From: Frankiales bacterium
GTDB taxonomy: Bacteria; Actinomycetota; Actinomycetes; Mycobacteriales; SCTD01
Direction of reading: 5' to 3'
DNA: 12,821 bases
NCBI GenBank assembly: GCA_025965735.1
Contig: JAOPWK010000034.1
Coordinates: 1 to 12,821 of the forward strand
How positions within the stretch are numbered: the stretch's first letter is position 1; each line of letters opens with the position of its first letter. Made by a program: the position numbers and the translations under genes. Under the pieces are notes generated by a model. It was not told where the DNA came from. It did no database searches and worked only from the letters and a program-made list of their open reading frames with translations. Of the stretch, positions 1 through 7,071 are shown piece after piece.

Positions 1-182
1 TGGCCGTTCGCCTCCAGGTCCTTGCGCACGGTCTCCGCTGTCTCGGTCAGCGCCTCCGGGTGCACGACCGCCACCCGCTGGCTCTTCTCGACCATCCCTG
101 CCAGCTCGCCCAGCAGCCCGTGCCCGACCACCACGTCGTACGGCTTGGTGCCGCGGACGGGAATCCGGGTGGGCTCGCTCAT
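1..182 (-). CDS. aroB: 3-dehydroquinate synthase, N-terminal part (cut by window edge)
   Basis: Only the first 60 codons are present; the gene runs off the left edge. The protein begins MSEPTRIPVRGTKPYDVVVG, followed by GHGLLGEL and RVAVVHPEAL, the usual amino-terminal strand pattern of AroB (NAD-binding side). AroB converts DAHP to 3-dehydroquinate, the second shikimate-pathway step, in the cytosol. The ATG at 182 overlaps the aroK stop by four bases (ATGA), so translation is probably coupled to aroK. The order aroC-aroK-aroB is typical of actinobacteria. The metal- and substrate-binding residues lie outside the window, so the call rests on the N-terminus plus the context. Confidence 0.9.
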   Translation of the reverse strand, partial: MSEPTRIPVRGTKPYDVVVGHGLLGELAGMVEKSQRVAVVHPEALTETAETVRKDLEANG

Positions 183-703
183 GCGCCGGACGCTAGTGCG
201 TCGCGCAGCTCCTCGACGACCGCCTGCGCGCTGCGACCGTTGGTGTCGACGGTGATGCGGGCGACCTCGCGGTACAGCGGCATCCGCTGGTCCAGCAGCA
301 GCTTCAGCTGCGCGCGCGGGTTCAGCGCCAGGACGGGGCGGTCGCGGTTCATGCCGACGCGGCTGGCGGCGTTGCCGAGGTCGACCTCGAGCAGCGCGAC
401 GACGTGGTCCTTCAGCAGCGTGCGGGTCTGCTCGCTGAGGACCGCCCCACCGCCGAGGCTGAGGACGCCGTCGTGCTCCCGCAGCGCGCGCTCGACCGCT
501 GCCCGCTCGAGCGCGCGGAAGTGCACCTCGCCGTCGTCGATGAACACCTCGTTGATCGGTTTGCCGGCGGCCGCCACGATGTCCTGGTCGCTGTCGCGAA
601 ACGTCACGCGCAGCTCGAGGGCGAGCTGCCTGCCGACGGTGGTCTTGCCGGCGCCGGGCGGGCCGACGAGGACGACGACCGGCTTCACCTGCTGGCCACT
701 CAC
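179..703 (-). CDS. aroK: Shikimate kinase
   Basis: A 174-residue protein of normal length for the family. It phosphorylates shikimate at the 3-hydroxyl with ATP. Seen directly: Walker A GPPGAGKTT (residues 14-22), the DSDQDI segment with Asp39/Asp41 (shikimate and Mg region), Arg63 in HFRALE, the GGG shikimate-binding turn at 84-86, the lid arginine in NRDRPVL (Arg122), and Arg140 in QRMPLYRE. All expected catalytic positions are present. The start is a GTG at 703 that overlaps the aroC TGA (GTGA); the stop overlaps the aroB ATG. It is therefore the middle gene of a tightly coupled aroC-aroK-aroB unit. Confidence 0.96.
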   Translation of the reverse strand: MSGQQVKPVVVLVGPPGAGKTTVGRQLALELRVTFRDSDQDIVAAAGKPINEVFIDDGEVHFRALERAAVERALREHDGVLSLGGGAVLSEQTRTLLKDHVVALLEVDLGNAASRVGMNRDRPVLALNPRAQLKLLLDQRMPLYREVARITVDTNGRSAQAVVEELRDALASGA

Positions 704-1878
704 TTGATGGGCAGGTTCTTGAGGTAGCTCTCGCAGTTGCGGCGCGTCTCTTCCACCGAGTCGCCGCCGAACTTCTCCAGCGCCACATCCGCCAGCACGA
801 GCGCGACCATCGCCTCGGCCACGACACCGGCCGCGGGCACGGCGCAGACATCGCTGCGCTGGTGGTGCGCCGCGGCTTCCTGGCCGGTCGTGGTGTCGAT
901 GGTGCGCAGCGCGCGCGGAACGGTGCTGATGGGCTTCATGGCCGCCCGCACCCGCAGGATCTCGCCGCTGGACATGCCGCCCTCGGTACCGCCGAGCGTG
1001 CCCTTGCTGCGGGTGAGGCCGTCCTGGCCGCGGACGATCTCGTCCATCACCTGGCTGCCGCGCAGCCGCGCGGACAGGAAGCCGTCACCCACCTCGACGC
1101 CCTTGATGGCCTGGATCCCCATGAGCGCGGCGGCCAGCTTGCTGTCCAGGCGGCGGTCCCAGTGGACGTGGCTGCCGAGGCCGGGCGGCAGGCCATACGC
1201 CAGCACCTCCACCACGCCGCCAAGGGTGTCGCCCTCCTTCTTCGCGGCATCGACCTCCTCGACGAGGCGGTCGCTGGCGCTGTGGTCGAACACGCGCACC
1301 GGGCTCTCGTCGATCGTCGGGAGGTCGGCCGGTGTCGGCAGCGCGACGTTGCCGACCTCGGCGCCGCCGATGCTCACGACGTGGCTGAGGACCTCGATGC
1401 CGTACGACTGCTTGAGGAAGGCCTTCGCGACGGCACCCAGCGCAACCCGGGCCGCGGTCTCGCGTGCACTGGCGCGCTCGAGGACCGGACGGGCGTCGTC
1501 AAAGCCGTACTTCTGCATCCCGACGAGGTCGGCGTGACCGGGCCGTGGCCGCGTGAGAGGCGCATTACGGGCGAGGTCCTTCAGGGCGTCCTCGTCGACA
1601 GGGTCCGCGGACATGACGGTCGACCACTTCGGCCACTCCGTGTTGCCGACCCGGATGGCGACCGGTCCGCCCTGCGTGAGGCCGTGGCGCACGCCGCCGA
1701 GGAACTCGACCTCGTCGCGCTCGAAGGCCATCCGGGCACCCCGACCGTGACCGAGCCGTCGGCGGGCCAGCTCGTCCGCCACGTCGTCGGTGGTGAGGCG
1801 GACACCGGCCGGGACGGCCTCGATGACGCCCATGAGGGCGGGCCCATGGGACTCGCCTGCGGTCAGCCAGCGCAACAT
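700..1878 (-). CDS. aroC: Chorismate synthase
   Basis: A 392-residue, full-length protein. It catalyses the anti-1,4-elimination of phosphate from EPSP to give chorismate, using reduced FMN. Family signatures seen: AGESHG with His11, RRRLGHGRGARM (40-50), the FLGGVRHG and GGPVAI segment, NTEWPKW, TRPRPGHADL with the second catalytic His115, KYGFDDARPVLERASARET, and a C-terminal HQRSDVCAVPAAGV. The ATG at 1878 is preceded by GGGAG about 9 bases upstream. That RBS lies inside the last codons of the nucleotidyltransferase gene, which ends only four bases before this start, so aroC may be co-transcribed and translationally coupled with the upstream toxin-antitoxin-like pair. Confidence 0.97.
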   Translation of the reverse strand: MLRWLTAGESHGPALMGVIEAVPAGVRLTTDDVADELARRRLGHGRGARMAFERDEVEFLGGVRHGLTQGGPVAIRVGNTEWPKWSTVMSADPVDEDALKDLARNAPLTRPRPGHADLVGMQKYGFDDARPVLERASARETAARVALGAVAKAFLKQSYGIEVLSHVVSIGGAEVGNVALPTPADLPTIDESPVRVFDHSASDRLVEEVDAAKKEGDTLGGVVEVLAYGLPPGLGSHVHWDRRLDSKLAAALMGIQAIKGVEVGDGFLSARLRGSQVMDEIVRGQDGLTRSKGTLGGTEGGMSSGEILRVRAAMKPISTVPRALRTIDTTTGQEAAAHHQRSDVCAVPAAGVVAEAMVALVLADVALEKFGGDSVEETRRNCESYLKNLPIK

Positions 1879-1882
1879 GGGA

Positions 1883-2521
1883 TCAGTCTCCCAGACGAGG
1901 CTTCCTCCGCCGGAAGAGCTCTGCGGTGCTGACCTGCGCGTACGGCGTGCTTGCAGCTTCCATCGCCGTCGCGAGGCGCGACATTCTCGGGTCCTCGGCT
2001 CCCACCAGCTCCACCAGCCACCGCGTCACCTCGTTGGCGTCAACGCCGCCGTAGCGCAGCAGCTCCTCGATGTCGACCCAGTCCTTCGCCCGGCTGAACA
2101 GCGCTTTGAAGATAGCCAGGTCGGTCGCGCTGATGATCGGCACCATCGTGTCGAGCATCGGGACGAGCTGCGTCCGTGCGGCCACCACCTCGTGGAAGAC
2201 GTCCTGCGGCAGGAAGAGGTCCACCGGTATCGCGGGCAGCGGCGGCTCCGGGTGCGGCCAGAAGAGCCGCACCTGTCCGTCGCGCTGAACTGCCGCCAGG
2301 TCCCGCCCTGCCCATGGCAGATCCGGCGGCAACGCGTCGAACAGCGGCTGGGGCGCCTGCGGGTCGATCATCACGTTGAGGTCGATGTCGTTGGTTCCGC
2401 GGGGATCCTGTACGTGATAGGCCAGCGCGAGCGCTCCGCCCAAGGCGTGCGGGATGCCCACGGCATCCAGTGCCTGGTGCAGCAGCACAGCGCGTTCGAG
2501 GACGAGCAGCGGCGAGGTCAC
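1883..2521 (-). CDS. AbiEii/MenT-like nucleotidyltransferase (putative toxin)
   Basis: A 212-residue protein. It resembles the minimal nucleotidyltransferases of the AbiEii/AbiGii toxin group: LGGALALAYH (residues 27-36), then PRGTNDIDL with the catalytic Asp45-x-Asp47 pair, a probable third acidic residue Asp101 in IPVDLF, and a later ATDLAIFKALFSRAKDWVD segment (132-150) matching the K..R.KD..D pattern of that group. The likely role is transfer of nucleotides to RNA (as for MenT/AbiEii) as the toxin half of a toxin-antitoxin pair; this is inferred from family and context. It starts with GTG at 2521, overlapping the stop of the upstream HTH gene (GTGA). A benign nucleotidyltransferase role is the main alternative. 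Confidence 0.75.
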   Translation of the reverse strand: MTSPLLVLERAVLLHQALDAVGIPHALGGALALAYHVQDPRGTNDIDLNVMIDPQAPQPLFDALPPDLPWAGRDLAAVQRDGQVRLFWPHPEPPLPAIPVDLFLPQDVFHEVVAARTQLVPMLDTMVPIISATDLAIFKALFSRAKDWVDIEELLRYGGVDANEVTRWLVELVGAEDPRMSRLATAMEAASTPYAQVSTAELFRRRKPRLGD

Positions 2522-2850
2522 CCCCGCGAGGCAAGCTGCCGGAAAGGCGGGATCGTCAGTGGTCCCGGATCCCGACGCGGCAGCGCAGAAGCCATGCCGA
2601 CGACCTGCTCGAGCACGGCCTTCTGGCGCTGACGGTCGCTGTCGCGCTCTACGACCGCCAGCCGGGCACCCGCGGCCCGCACGAGGCGGGCCAGCATCTT
2701 GGCCGACGGCTGGCGGGCTCCCGTCTCGTAGGCCGAGAGAACGGACGGCGCAACTCCAGCGGCCGAGGCCAGCGCCCGCTGGCTCATGTCGGCCCTACGG
2801 CGGGCCGCGCGCAGGACCTCCGCGGCAAAGCGCTCGTCGTCCTGCGTCAC
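2518..2850 (-). CDS. Xre-type HTH protein (putative antitoxin/autoregulator)
   Basis: A 110-residue protein from the GTG at 2850. The N-terminal half is an Xre/Cro-type helix-turn-helix: RADMSQRALASAAGVAPSVL then SAYETGARQPS (about residues 19-49), with the characteristic ..SxYExGxRxPS ending. The C-terminal 45 residues (LAVVERD to PFRQLASRG) are charged and could be the toxin-contacting tail. An in-frame opening continues upstream into the pilus gene, but no RBS or coding match supports it. The GTG at 2850 lies 7 bases after a TATTTT -10 box, so the transcript is probably leaderless. It is coupled to the nucleotidyltransferase through a GTGA overlap, as in antitoxin-toxin operons. Confidence 0.82.
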   Translation of the reverse strand: MTQDDERFAAEVLRAARRRADMSQRALASAAGVAPSVLSAYETGARQPSAKMLARLVRAAGARLAVVERDSDRQRQKAVLEQVVGMASALPRRDPGPLTIPPFRQLASRG

Positions 2851-2857
2851 GCAGAAC

Positions 2858-2886
2858 AAAATACACGGCGTTCGCGGATCCGCGAA
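2858..2886 (-). promoter_or_regulatory. Leaderless promoter of the HTH/nucleotidyltransferase operon
   Basis: On the minus strand a TATTTT box (2863-2858) fits the actinobacterial TANNNT -10 consensus. A weak -35, TTCGCG (2886-2881), stands 17 bases upstream. Only 7 bases separate the -10 box from the GTG start at 2850 and no Shine-Dalgarno sequence is present, so transcription should begin at or next to the start codon. Leaderless mRNAs are common in actinobacteria. The assignment rests on spacing and the -10 box; the -35 is poor. Confidence 0.55.
2871..2886. promoter_or_regulatory. Perfect 16-bp palindrome, probable operator
   Basis: TTCGCGGATCCGCGAA is a perfect inverted repeat with no spacer. 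It covers the -35 element and part of the spacer of the HTH operon promoter, 20 bases before the start codon. A dimeric HTH protein bound here would block RNA polymerase, which fits autorepression by the HTH gene. As an RNA hairpin it would have no proper loop, so a DNA-binding site is the better reading. Who binds it is inferred. Confidence 0.55.
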
Positions 2887-2900
2887 GTGGCGTAGAGCGA

Positions 2901-2930
2901 CGCGACCCCGGCTCGGAAGTCGGGGCCGCG
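2901..2930 (-). terminator. GC-rich hairpin ending the pilus operon
   Basis: CGCGACCCCG (2901-2910) and CGGGGCCGCG (2921-2930) form a 10-bp stem with one mismatch around a 10-base loop, 14 bases after the stop codon of the PilP-like gene. No U tract follows on the minus strand, as is common for actinobacterial terminators. It lies between the pilus genes and the promoter of the toxin-antitoxin-like pair, where a terminator is expected. Confidence 0.55.
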
Positions 2931-2944
2931 TCCTGACCTGTGTC

Positions 2945-3694
2945 CTACTGGACGACGACCGTCTGTCGCTCGTGCACCTCGAACGGCGAGCCGTCACCGA
3001 GCTGCAGGTTGGCGAACCAACCGCCGGTGGCGTCCTGCTGCAGGGAGAGGACCAGCAGCTTGCCGGCCATGACGTCACCGGGGGCTCCGGCGACCTCCTT
3101 ACCGTCGTAGACGAAGGTGCCGGTCGGGTTCTTGCCGTCCTTGCCAGCAGCGACGCCCTTGAGCGCGACAGTGCTGTCCCCCGAGGGAGCGGGAGCCGGC
3201 TGCTGTGGGGCAGGCTGCTGCAGACCGGACTGCGGCGGCGTCGTGTTTCCGCCGCCGCTCTGTGGCGGCGGGTTGCCCTGGCTGCTGTCCACGACGACCA
3301 TGGGCGTCGTGGTCGTGCCGGTGCCCGGGCTGGTTGCCGTCGTGGTGGTTGTGCCAGCGCCAGCGGGTGCCGCAGCGGCCGCTCCGGGCTGGACGTAGAG
3401 CGCCCGGAAGGGGTTGCGTCCAAGGGCGACCTTCGTCGTCACCGGAAGCTTCGCTGCCGGCGGAGCCGGGCTGGCCGCAGGTGCCGCAGCGCGGGGCGCC
3501 CGCGCCACCGGCGTGAAGTCCTCCTCCGCCTCGTCACCGCCTCCGAGGAACAGGAAGGCTCCGGCACCCACTGCGACAGCGGCGAGAGCACCGACCAGGA
3601 GGAGGGTCTTGCGGCTGCCGCTCTCCTCATCGGCGACCTCCGACGGTGCGGGGACCTCCTCGGGTGCGGCGCTGAACGGGTTGAAGTCGCTCAT
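2945..3694 (-). CDS. PilP/GspC-like bitopic pilus assembly protein
   Basis: A 249-residue protein. Layout: short cytosolic N-terminus, one membrane helix (about 30-51, LLLVGALAAVAVGAGAFLFL), an Ala/Pro linker, a GRNPFRALY motif (92-100), a Pro/Gln/Thr-rich low-complexity stretch with runs of threonine (105-172), and a small beta-rich C-terminal domain (175-249, VALKGVAAG then GGWFANLQLGDGSPFEV). The helix, NPF motif, disordered linker and small beta domain copy the plan of PilP/GspC, which bind PilN/PilO. There is no lipobox, unlike Gram-negative PilP. The ATG at 3694 is preferred over 3700 because AGGAG lies 6 bases before it but directly abuts the other. It is last in the pilMNO operon. The family assignment is by position and architecture. 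Confidence 0.65.
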   Translation of the reverse strand: MSDFNPFSAAPEEVPAPSEVADEESGSRKTLLLVGALAAVAVGAGAFLFLGGGDEAEEDFTPVARAPRAAAPAASPAPPAAKLPVTTKVALGRNPFRALYVQPGAAAAAPAGAGTTTTTATSPGTGTTTTPMVVVDSSQGNPPPQSGGGNTTPPQSGLQQPAPQQPAPAPSGDSTVALKGVAAGKDGKNPTGTFVYDGKEVAGAPGDVMAGKLLVLSLQQDATGGWFANLQLGDGSPFEVHERQTVVVQ

Positions 3695-3703
3695 CGTCAT
3701 CTC

Positions 3704-4396
3704 CTAGCTGGCTGCGCCGTCGGTGGTGCTCGGGATGCTGACCGGTGCCGCGGCCGGGCGGGCGGAGGCCATGTAGACCGCGCCCGTGATCGTGCTGGTC
3801 ACACTGCGGCCGTCGCTGGCCGTGGCGGCGGCGCCGCCAGTGGAAGCCGAACCGGGCGCCACTGCGAGATTGGTCACGCGCAGGGCCCGGGGCAGGTTCT
3901 CGAGGTTCGCCAGGAACTGGCTGGTCTCGAAGTAGCCGCCCGTGATCGAGAGCGTCAGGGGGATGCCGGCCAAGCCGCTGCTGCTTGTCGTCGTCGCGCC
4001 CGCCGCGGCCGGCTGCGCAGGTGTCGCCGCCGGGGCAGTCAAGGCCGTGCTGACTACGGCAGAAGGCGTTCCAGGAGTGACCGACGTGAGCTGGACCCCC
4101 GCCGAGGCGCTGGCGGCCGTGAGAGCCCGGATAAGCGCGGGCAGGCCCGGGTTGTCCGGGATCTTGGCAGCCACGCGAGCCAGGTCTGCCTGCTTCTTGG
4201 GGAGGTCCTTGGCCTGCGCCTTCAGAACCTCGAGCTGGGTGCGCAGGCCGGCGTTCGTCGACTCCTGCGCATCGGCCTGGGCACGGACCTCGGCAGCCTC
4301 ACCGCGCTTGGGCGCGACGAGCAGGAACCAGCCTGCGACCATGATCCCGAGGCATCCGAGGAGCGTCAGCGCGACCCACTGCTTGAGCTTGTCCAT
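3704..4396 (-). CDS. pilO: Type IV pilus inner-membrane protein PilO
   Basis: A 230-residue bitopic membrane protein. It has a single N-terminal helix (7-27, WVALTLLGCLGIMVAGWFLL), a charged coiled coil (about 33-75), an Ala/Thr/Ser-rich linker (115-145), and a C-terminal domain holding GYFETSQFLANLENLPRAL, which matches the G.y....Fl..le.l.R signature of PilO. PilO pairs with PilN to form the periplasm-equivalent ring that links PilM to the pilus machine. The ATG at 4396 follows the pilN TGA by one base, with GGAGG five bases upstream inside the end of pilN. The order PilM-PilN-PilO is the family standard. Confidence 0.9.
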   Translation of the reverse strand: MDKLKQWVALTLLGCLGIMVAGWFLLVAPKRGEAAEVRAQADAQESTNAGLRTQLEVLKAQAKDLPKKQADLARVAAKIPDNPGLPALIRALTAASASAGVQLTSVTPGTPSAVVSTALTAPAATPAQPAAAGATTTSSSGLAGIPLTLSITGGYFETSQFLANLENLPRALRVTNLAVAPGSASTGGAAATASDGRSVTSTITGAVYMASARPAAAPVSIPSTTDGAAS

Positions 4397-4397
4397 G

Positions 4398-5078
4398 TCA
4401 GCCTCCGGCCGGAGCGGTGTAGCGCTTCGACAACGCGTCCGGCGTCATGGTGACGGTAGAGGTGAAGTTCACCGTCTTGCGCGTGCCGACAAGCGCCTCG
4501 GTCGAGCTCGAGAAGTAGGGGTTCGCGTAGCCCTTCTGCCTGGCCAGGGACTCCAGCCAGACAGCCACGTCGTCGTGCTTGAAGCCGACACCGGAGAAGG
4601 TCACGCTGCCGATACCGGGCTCTGTCGAGCCGAGCACGGGCGCGACGGCGGACTGGGCGAAGCTCACATTGGTGACCCACACGTTCTCGGGAACCGTGAA
4701 GGACAGGTCGTTGAGGAACTGGGAGTACCGCACCTCCTCCCCCATCGCCTGCGTCAGCATCGCCTCGGCGGCGGCTGCGTTGGCATACACGGCGGTCACG
4801 TCCTGGTACTTGGCCGACTCTGCCTGGAGCTGGCTTCCCGTAGCCGTCGCCGCCTCCAGCTCGGTGTTGGCCTCGCTCACGTTGCTGCTGGCTCCCACGT
4901 ACAGCAGGGTGACCACGCCGACTGCGGCAAGCACCCCGCCGGCAAGGCCCATCTGGATCCTGCGGAACCGCGCGGTCTCGGCGATCTCTGGAGGGAGCAG
5001 GTTGACCTTGGGCAGGACGACGACGCCGGTGCCGACCGGCTGGGCCGTCTGCTGCTGCAGGTCCGACAGGACGCTCAC
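4398..5078 (-). CDS. pilN: Type IV pilus inner-membrane protein PilN
   Basis: A 226-residue bitopic protein. The cytosolic tail carries VNLLPPEI (25-32), the conserved PilN motif that inserts into PilM. It is followed by a basic patch RFRR, a membrane helix (43-64), a coiled coil (65-115) and a ferredoxin-like domain beginning near YSQFLNDLSFTVPENVWVTN. It joins the cytosolic PilM ring to PilO. It starts with GTG at 5078 overlapping the pilM stop (GTGA), so PilM and PilN are likely made in matched amounts. The 20-odd residues before the NLLPPE motif are a somewhat long tail for the family. Confidence 0.92.
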   Translation of the reverse strand: MSVLSDLQQQTAQPVGTGVVVLPKVNLLPPEIAETARFRRIQMGLAGGVLAAVGVVTLLYVGASSNVSEANTELEAATATGSQLQAESAKYQDVTAVYANAAAAEAMLTQAMGEEVRYSQFLNDLSFTVPENVWVTNVSFAQSAVAPVLGSTEPGIGSVTFSGVGFKHDDVAVWLESLARQKGYANPYFSSSTEALVGTRKTVNFTSTVTMTPDALSKRYTAPAGG

Positions 5079-6136
5079 GACGCCACCCCCAAGGCGAGGC
5101 CGACCGGAACCGTGACCATGGGCTCGACGTACGAGAGCTGCTCCGGAGTCAGGCCGGTCTTGCCGATCTTCAGAACGGTCATGGGATGCGCGACGTCGAC
5201 GGGCAGTCGCGTCGCTGCGCCGAGGCGCTCGACCAGCCCGGACAGCCGGCTACCACCCCCGGACAGGACGACGCGCCCGATGCGGGCGGCGCCGGGTTGC
5301 GCGGAGTAGTAGTCCAGCGACCCGCGCACTTCTTCAACGAAAGCAGCGCCGGTGGACTCGATCGCGCGGTTGGCGGGGTGAGGCTCGGCCTGGCCGGGGA
5401 TCAGCGCGAGGCCGGTGCTCTGCTTGACCGACTCGGCCTGGTCGGCCGGAACGCCGAGCCGCTCGGCGACCGCGTCAGTGATGTCGCCGCCGCCCATGAG
5501 CAGGATGCGCACGAAGCGGGGAACGCCGCCCTGGTGGACCACGATGTTGGTGACGCTGGCGCCGACGTCCACGAGGGCCTCAGCCTCGACGGCGAAGCCG
5601 GCTCCACCGGAGACCTGCGATCGAAGGACGGCAAAGCTGGTGAGGTCGACCATGCTCGGGGTCAAGCCCGCCTTGCTCACCGCCTCCATGGCATTGCCGA
5701 CCATGTCGCGCGAGGCGGCGACGAGCAGGACCCGGAGCATGCGGCTGCCGGCGTCATTGGTGAACTCCTCGAGCGGGTGGAAGTCCAGGATGGCCTGGTC
5801 GACCGGCATCGGGATGAAGTCCTGCACCTGGAAGGCGAGCGACTGGCGCAGCTCCTTCATCGGCAGCCACGGCAGGTCGACCTGCCGGACGACCACCTTC
5901 TGGTTGGCGACGCCGACGACCACCTTCTTGCTGCTGAACTTGGCCTGGGCCCACAGCTGCTTGATGGCGCCGGCGACGGTGTCGACGTCGACGACTTCGC
6001 CGTCGCGGACGGCCCCGAGCGGCAGGGCCACCTGGCCGAAACGCTCGAGCGTCGCCGCGCCCTTACCCAGGCTGAGCTCGGCCGCCCTCACGCCGGAGGT
6101 CCCGATGTCGAGGCCCACTACTGGTCTTCCTGCCAC
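5075..6136 (-). CDS. pilM: Type IV pilus assembly actin-like ATPase PilM
   Basis: A 353-residue protein of normal length with the actin/FtsA fold signatures: phosphate-1 GLDIGTSGVRAAEL (8-21), phosphate-2 ALVDVGASVTNIVV (187-200) and the adenosine motif VVLSGGGSRLSGL (289-301). Segments typical of PilM such as VQDFIPMPVDQAILDF (104-119) and the late MVTVPVGLALG are present. PilM forms the cytosolic ring that binds the PilN tail. It starts with GTG at 6136, with GAGGGG 8 bases upstream. It is the first gene of a pilM-N-O-P-like operon with its own sigma-28-like promoter at 6205-6232. Confidence 0.95.
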   Translation of the reverse strand: MAGRPVVGLDIGTSGVRAAELSLGKGAATLERFGQVALPLGAVRDGEVVDVDTVAGAIKQLWAQAKFSSKKVVVGVANQKVVVRQVDLPWLPMKELRQSLAFQVQDFIPMPVDQAILDFHPLEEFTNDAGSRMLRVLLVAASRDMVGNAMEAVSKAGLTPSMVDLTSFAVLRSQVSGGAGFAVEAEALVDVGASVTNIVVHQGGVPRFVRILLMGGGDITDAVAERLGVPADQAESVKQSTGLALIPGQAEPHPANRAIESTGAAFVEEVRGSLDYYSAQPGAARIGRVVLSGGGSRLSGLVERLGAATRLPVDVAHPMTVLKIGKTGLTPEQLSYVEPMVTVPVGLALGVAS

Positions 6137-6204
6137 TGCGCGTTCCCCTCAGGCAGCGGCGCAACGGCCGCAGAGGTCCGGATCCGTGTCCGGTGTCCTC
6201 ACAC

Positions 6205-6232
6205 GCATCGGCCGCAGGAGGTTGGGCCTTGA
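6205..6232 (-). promoter_or_regulatory. Sigma-28 (FliA/WhiG)-like promoter before pilM
   Basis: Minus-strand TCAAG (6232-6228), 15 bases, then GCCGATGC (6212-6205). The FliA/WhiG consensus is TAAA-N15-GCCGATAA, so six of eight -10 bases match, including the full GCCGAT core. It lies in the 128-base gap between pilD and pilM; the leader to the GTG would be about 60 bases. The same arrangement with the same 15-base spacer occurs before pilA and before the minor-pilin operon, which makes chance unlikely. Confidence 0.7.
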
Positions 6233-6264
6233 GGAACTGGGTGACTCTGCGTGAGCCGTTCGGT

Positions 6265-7041
6265 CTACAGCCCGGTGAGGTCGGCGTAGCCCTGCGCCAG
6301 CTCGGGTCCCACGAGGATCGCGACGAGCGCGCCCAGCAGCATGAACGGACCGAAGGGCACTGCCGTCTTGCGGCCACCCTTCTTCACGGCGATGAGCGCC
6401 ACCCCGAACACACCGCCCAGGAAGAAGCCCAGGAACAGCCCCACTGCCCATGAGCTCCACCCCAGCCAGCCGGTGTACATGCCAAGCACCCCCGCCAGCT
6501 TCACGTCGCCGAACCCCATGCCGGCGGGGTAGGCGAAGCAGAGCGCGAAGTAGAGCGCGAACATGGCGACGCCGCCGAGAAGTGCCTTGACGACGTCCCC
6601 GCTGCTCGAGTCCGCGAGTGCCGCGGCCCCGAGCAGCACTGCCGCCACTGGGTAGCTCGGCAGCGTCAGCGCGTCGGGCAGGCGCTTGCAGTCGAGGTCG
6701 ATCAACGCGAGGGCGAGCCCGACCGCGGCGAGGTAGAGGTAGGCCGGCAGGACCCAGTCGAAGCCGAAGCGCAGCGCCATGACCACGAAGAGTCCGGCCG
6801 TGGCGGCTTCAACCAGCGGGTAGCGCGGGCTGATCGGCGCCTGGCAGTCCCGGCACTTCCCCTTCAGCAGAAGCCATCCGGCCACGGGGATGTTGTCCCG
6901 TGGCCGGATCGGGGTGTTGCAGGAGGGGCAGGCGCTGGGCGGGCTGACGACGGACTCGCCGCGGGGAACGCGATGGATGACGACGTTCAGGAACGAGCCG
7001 ACGACCAGGCCGAGTAGCGCCAAGAGGGCGATCAGGAGCAT
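6265..7041 (-). CDS. pilD: Type IV prepilin leader peptidase / N-methyltransferase
   Basis: A 258-residue polytopic membrane aspartic protease. It cleaves prepilins after the glycine of the leader and methylates the new N-terminus. Seen: GSFLNVVIHRVPRGES (15-30), the two zinc-type cysteine pairs CPSC (38-41) and CRDC (63-66) of the cytosolic methyltransferase loop, a first catalytic Asp in ALIDLDCKRLPD (Asp115) and the second in GMGFGDVKL (Asp179), then hydrophobic helices. The start is fixed to the ATG at 7041 because an in-frame TGA directly precedes it; the RBS is poor. Only 30 bases separate it from the PilX-like gene, so it probably belongs to the minor-pilin operon whose products it processes. 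Confidence 0.95.
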   Translation of the reverse strand: MLLIALLALLGLVVGSFLNVVIHRVPRGESVVSPPSACPSCNTPIRPRDNIPVAGWLLLKGKCRDCQAPISPRYPLVEAATAGLFVVMALRFGFDWVLPAYLYLAAVGLALALIDLDCKRLPDALTLPSYPVAAVLLGAAALADSSSGDVVKALLGGVAMFALYFALCFAYPAGMGFGDVKLAGVLGMYTGWLGWSSWAVGLFLGFFLGGVFGVALIAVKKGGRKTAVPFGPFMLLGALVAILVGPELAQGYADLTGL

Positions 7042-7071
7042 TCACGGACGCTATCCCGCCGAGGCCGTCCC

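Noticed and set aside
3205..3400. Threonine, proline and glutamine runs in the PilP-like gene as a possible repeat array
   Set aside because: They are low-complexity linker codons with no regular nucleotide repeat unit.
2851..3423. In-frame upstream extension of the HTH gene into the PilP-like gene
   Set aside because: The extension is Pro/Arg/Ser-rich shadow sequence of the PilP-like gene, and it contains the hairpin terminator and promoter.
2786..5309. Long plus-strand open frames (for example 2786-4453 and 3942-5309)
   Set aside because: They lie antisense to clear pilMNO/PilP-like genes, have compositions typical of GC-rich shadow frames (Arg/Ala/Gly-rich or low complexity) and contain no recognisable domain.
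6178..6193. Small hairpin CCGGA-N6-TCCGG in the pilM leader
   Set aside because: A five-pair stem in GC-rich DNA is weak, has no conserved riboswitch bases and no U tract, so it was not called as a terminator or riboswitch.
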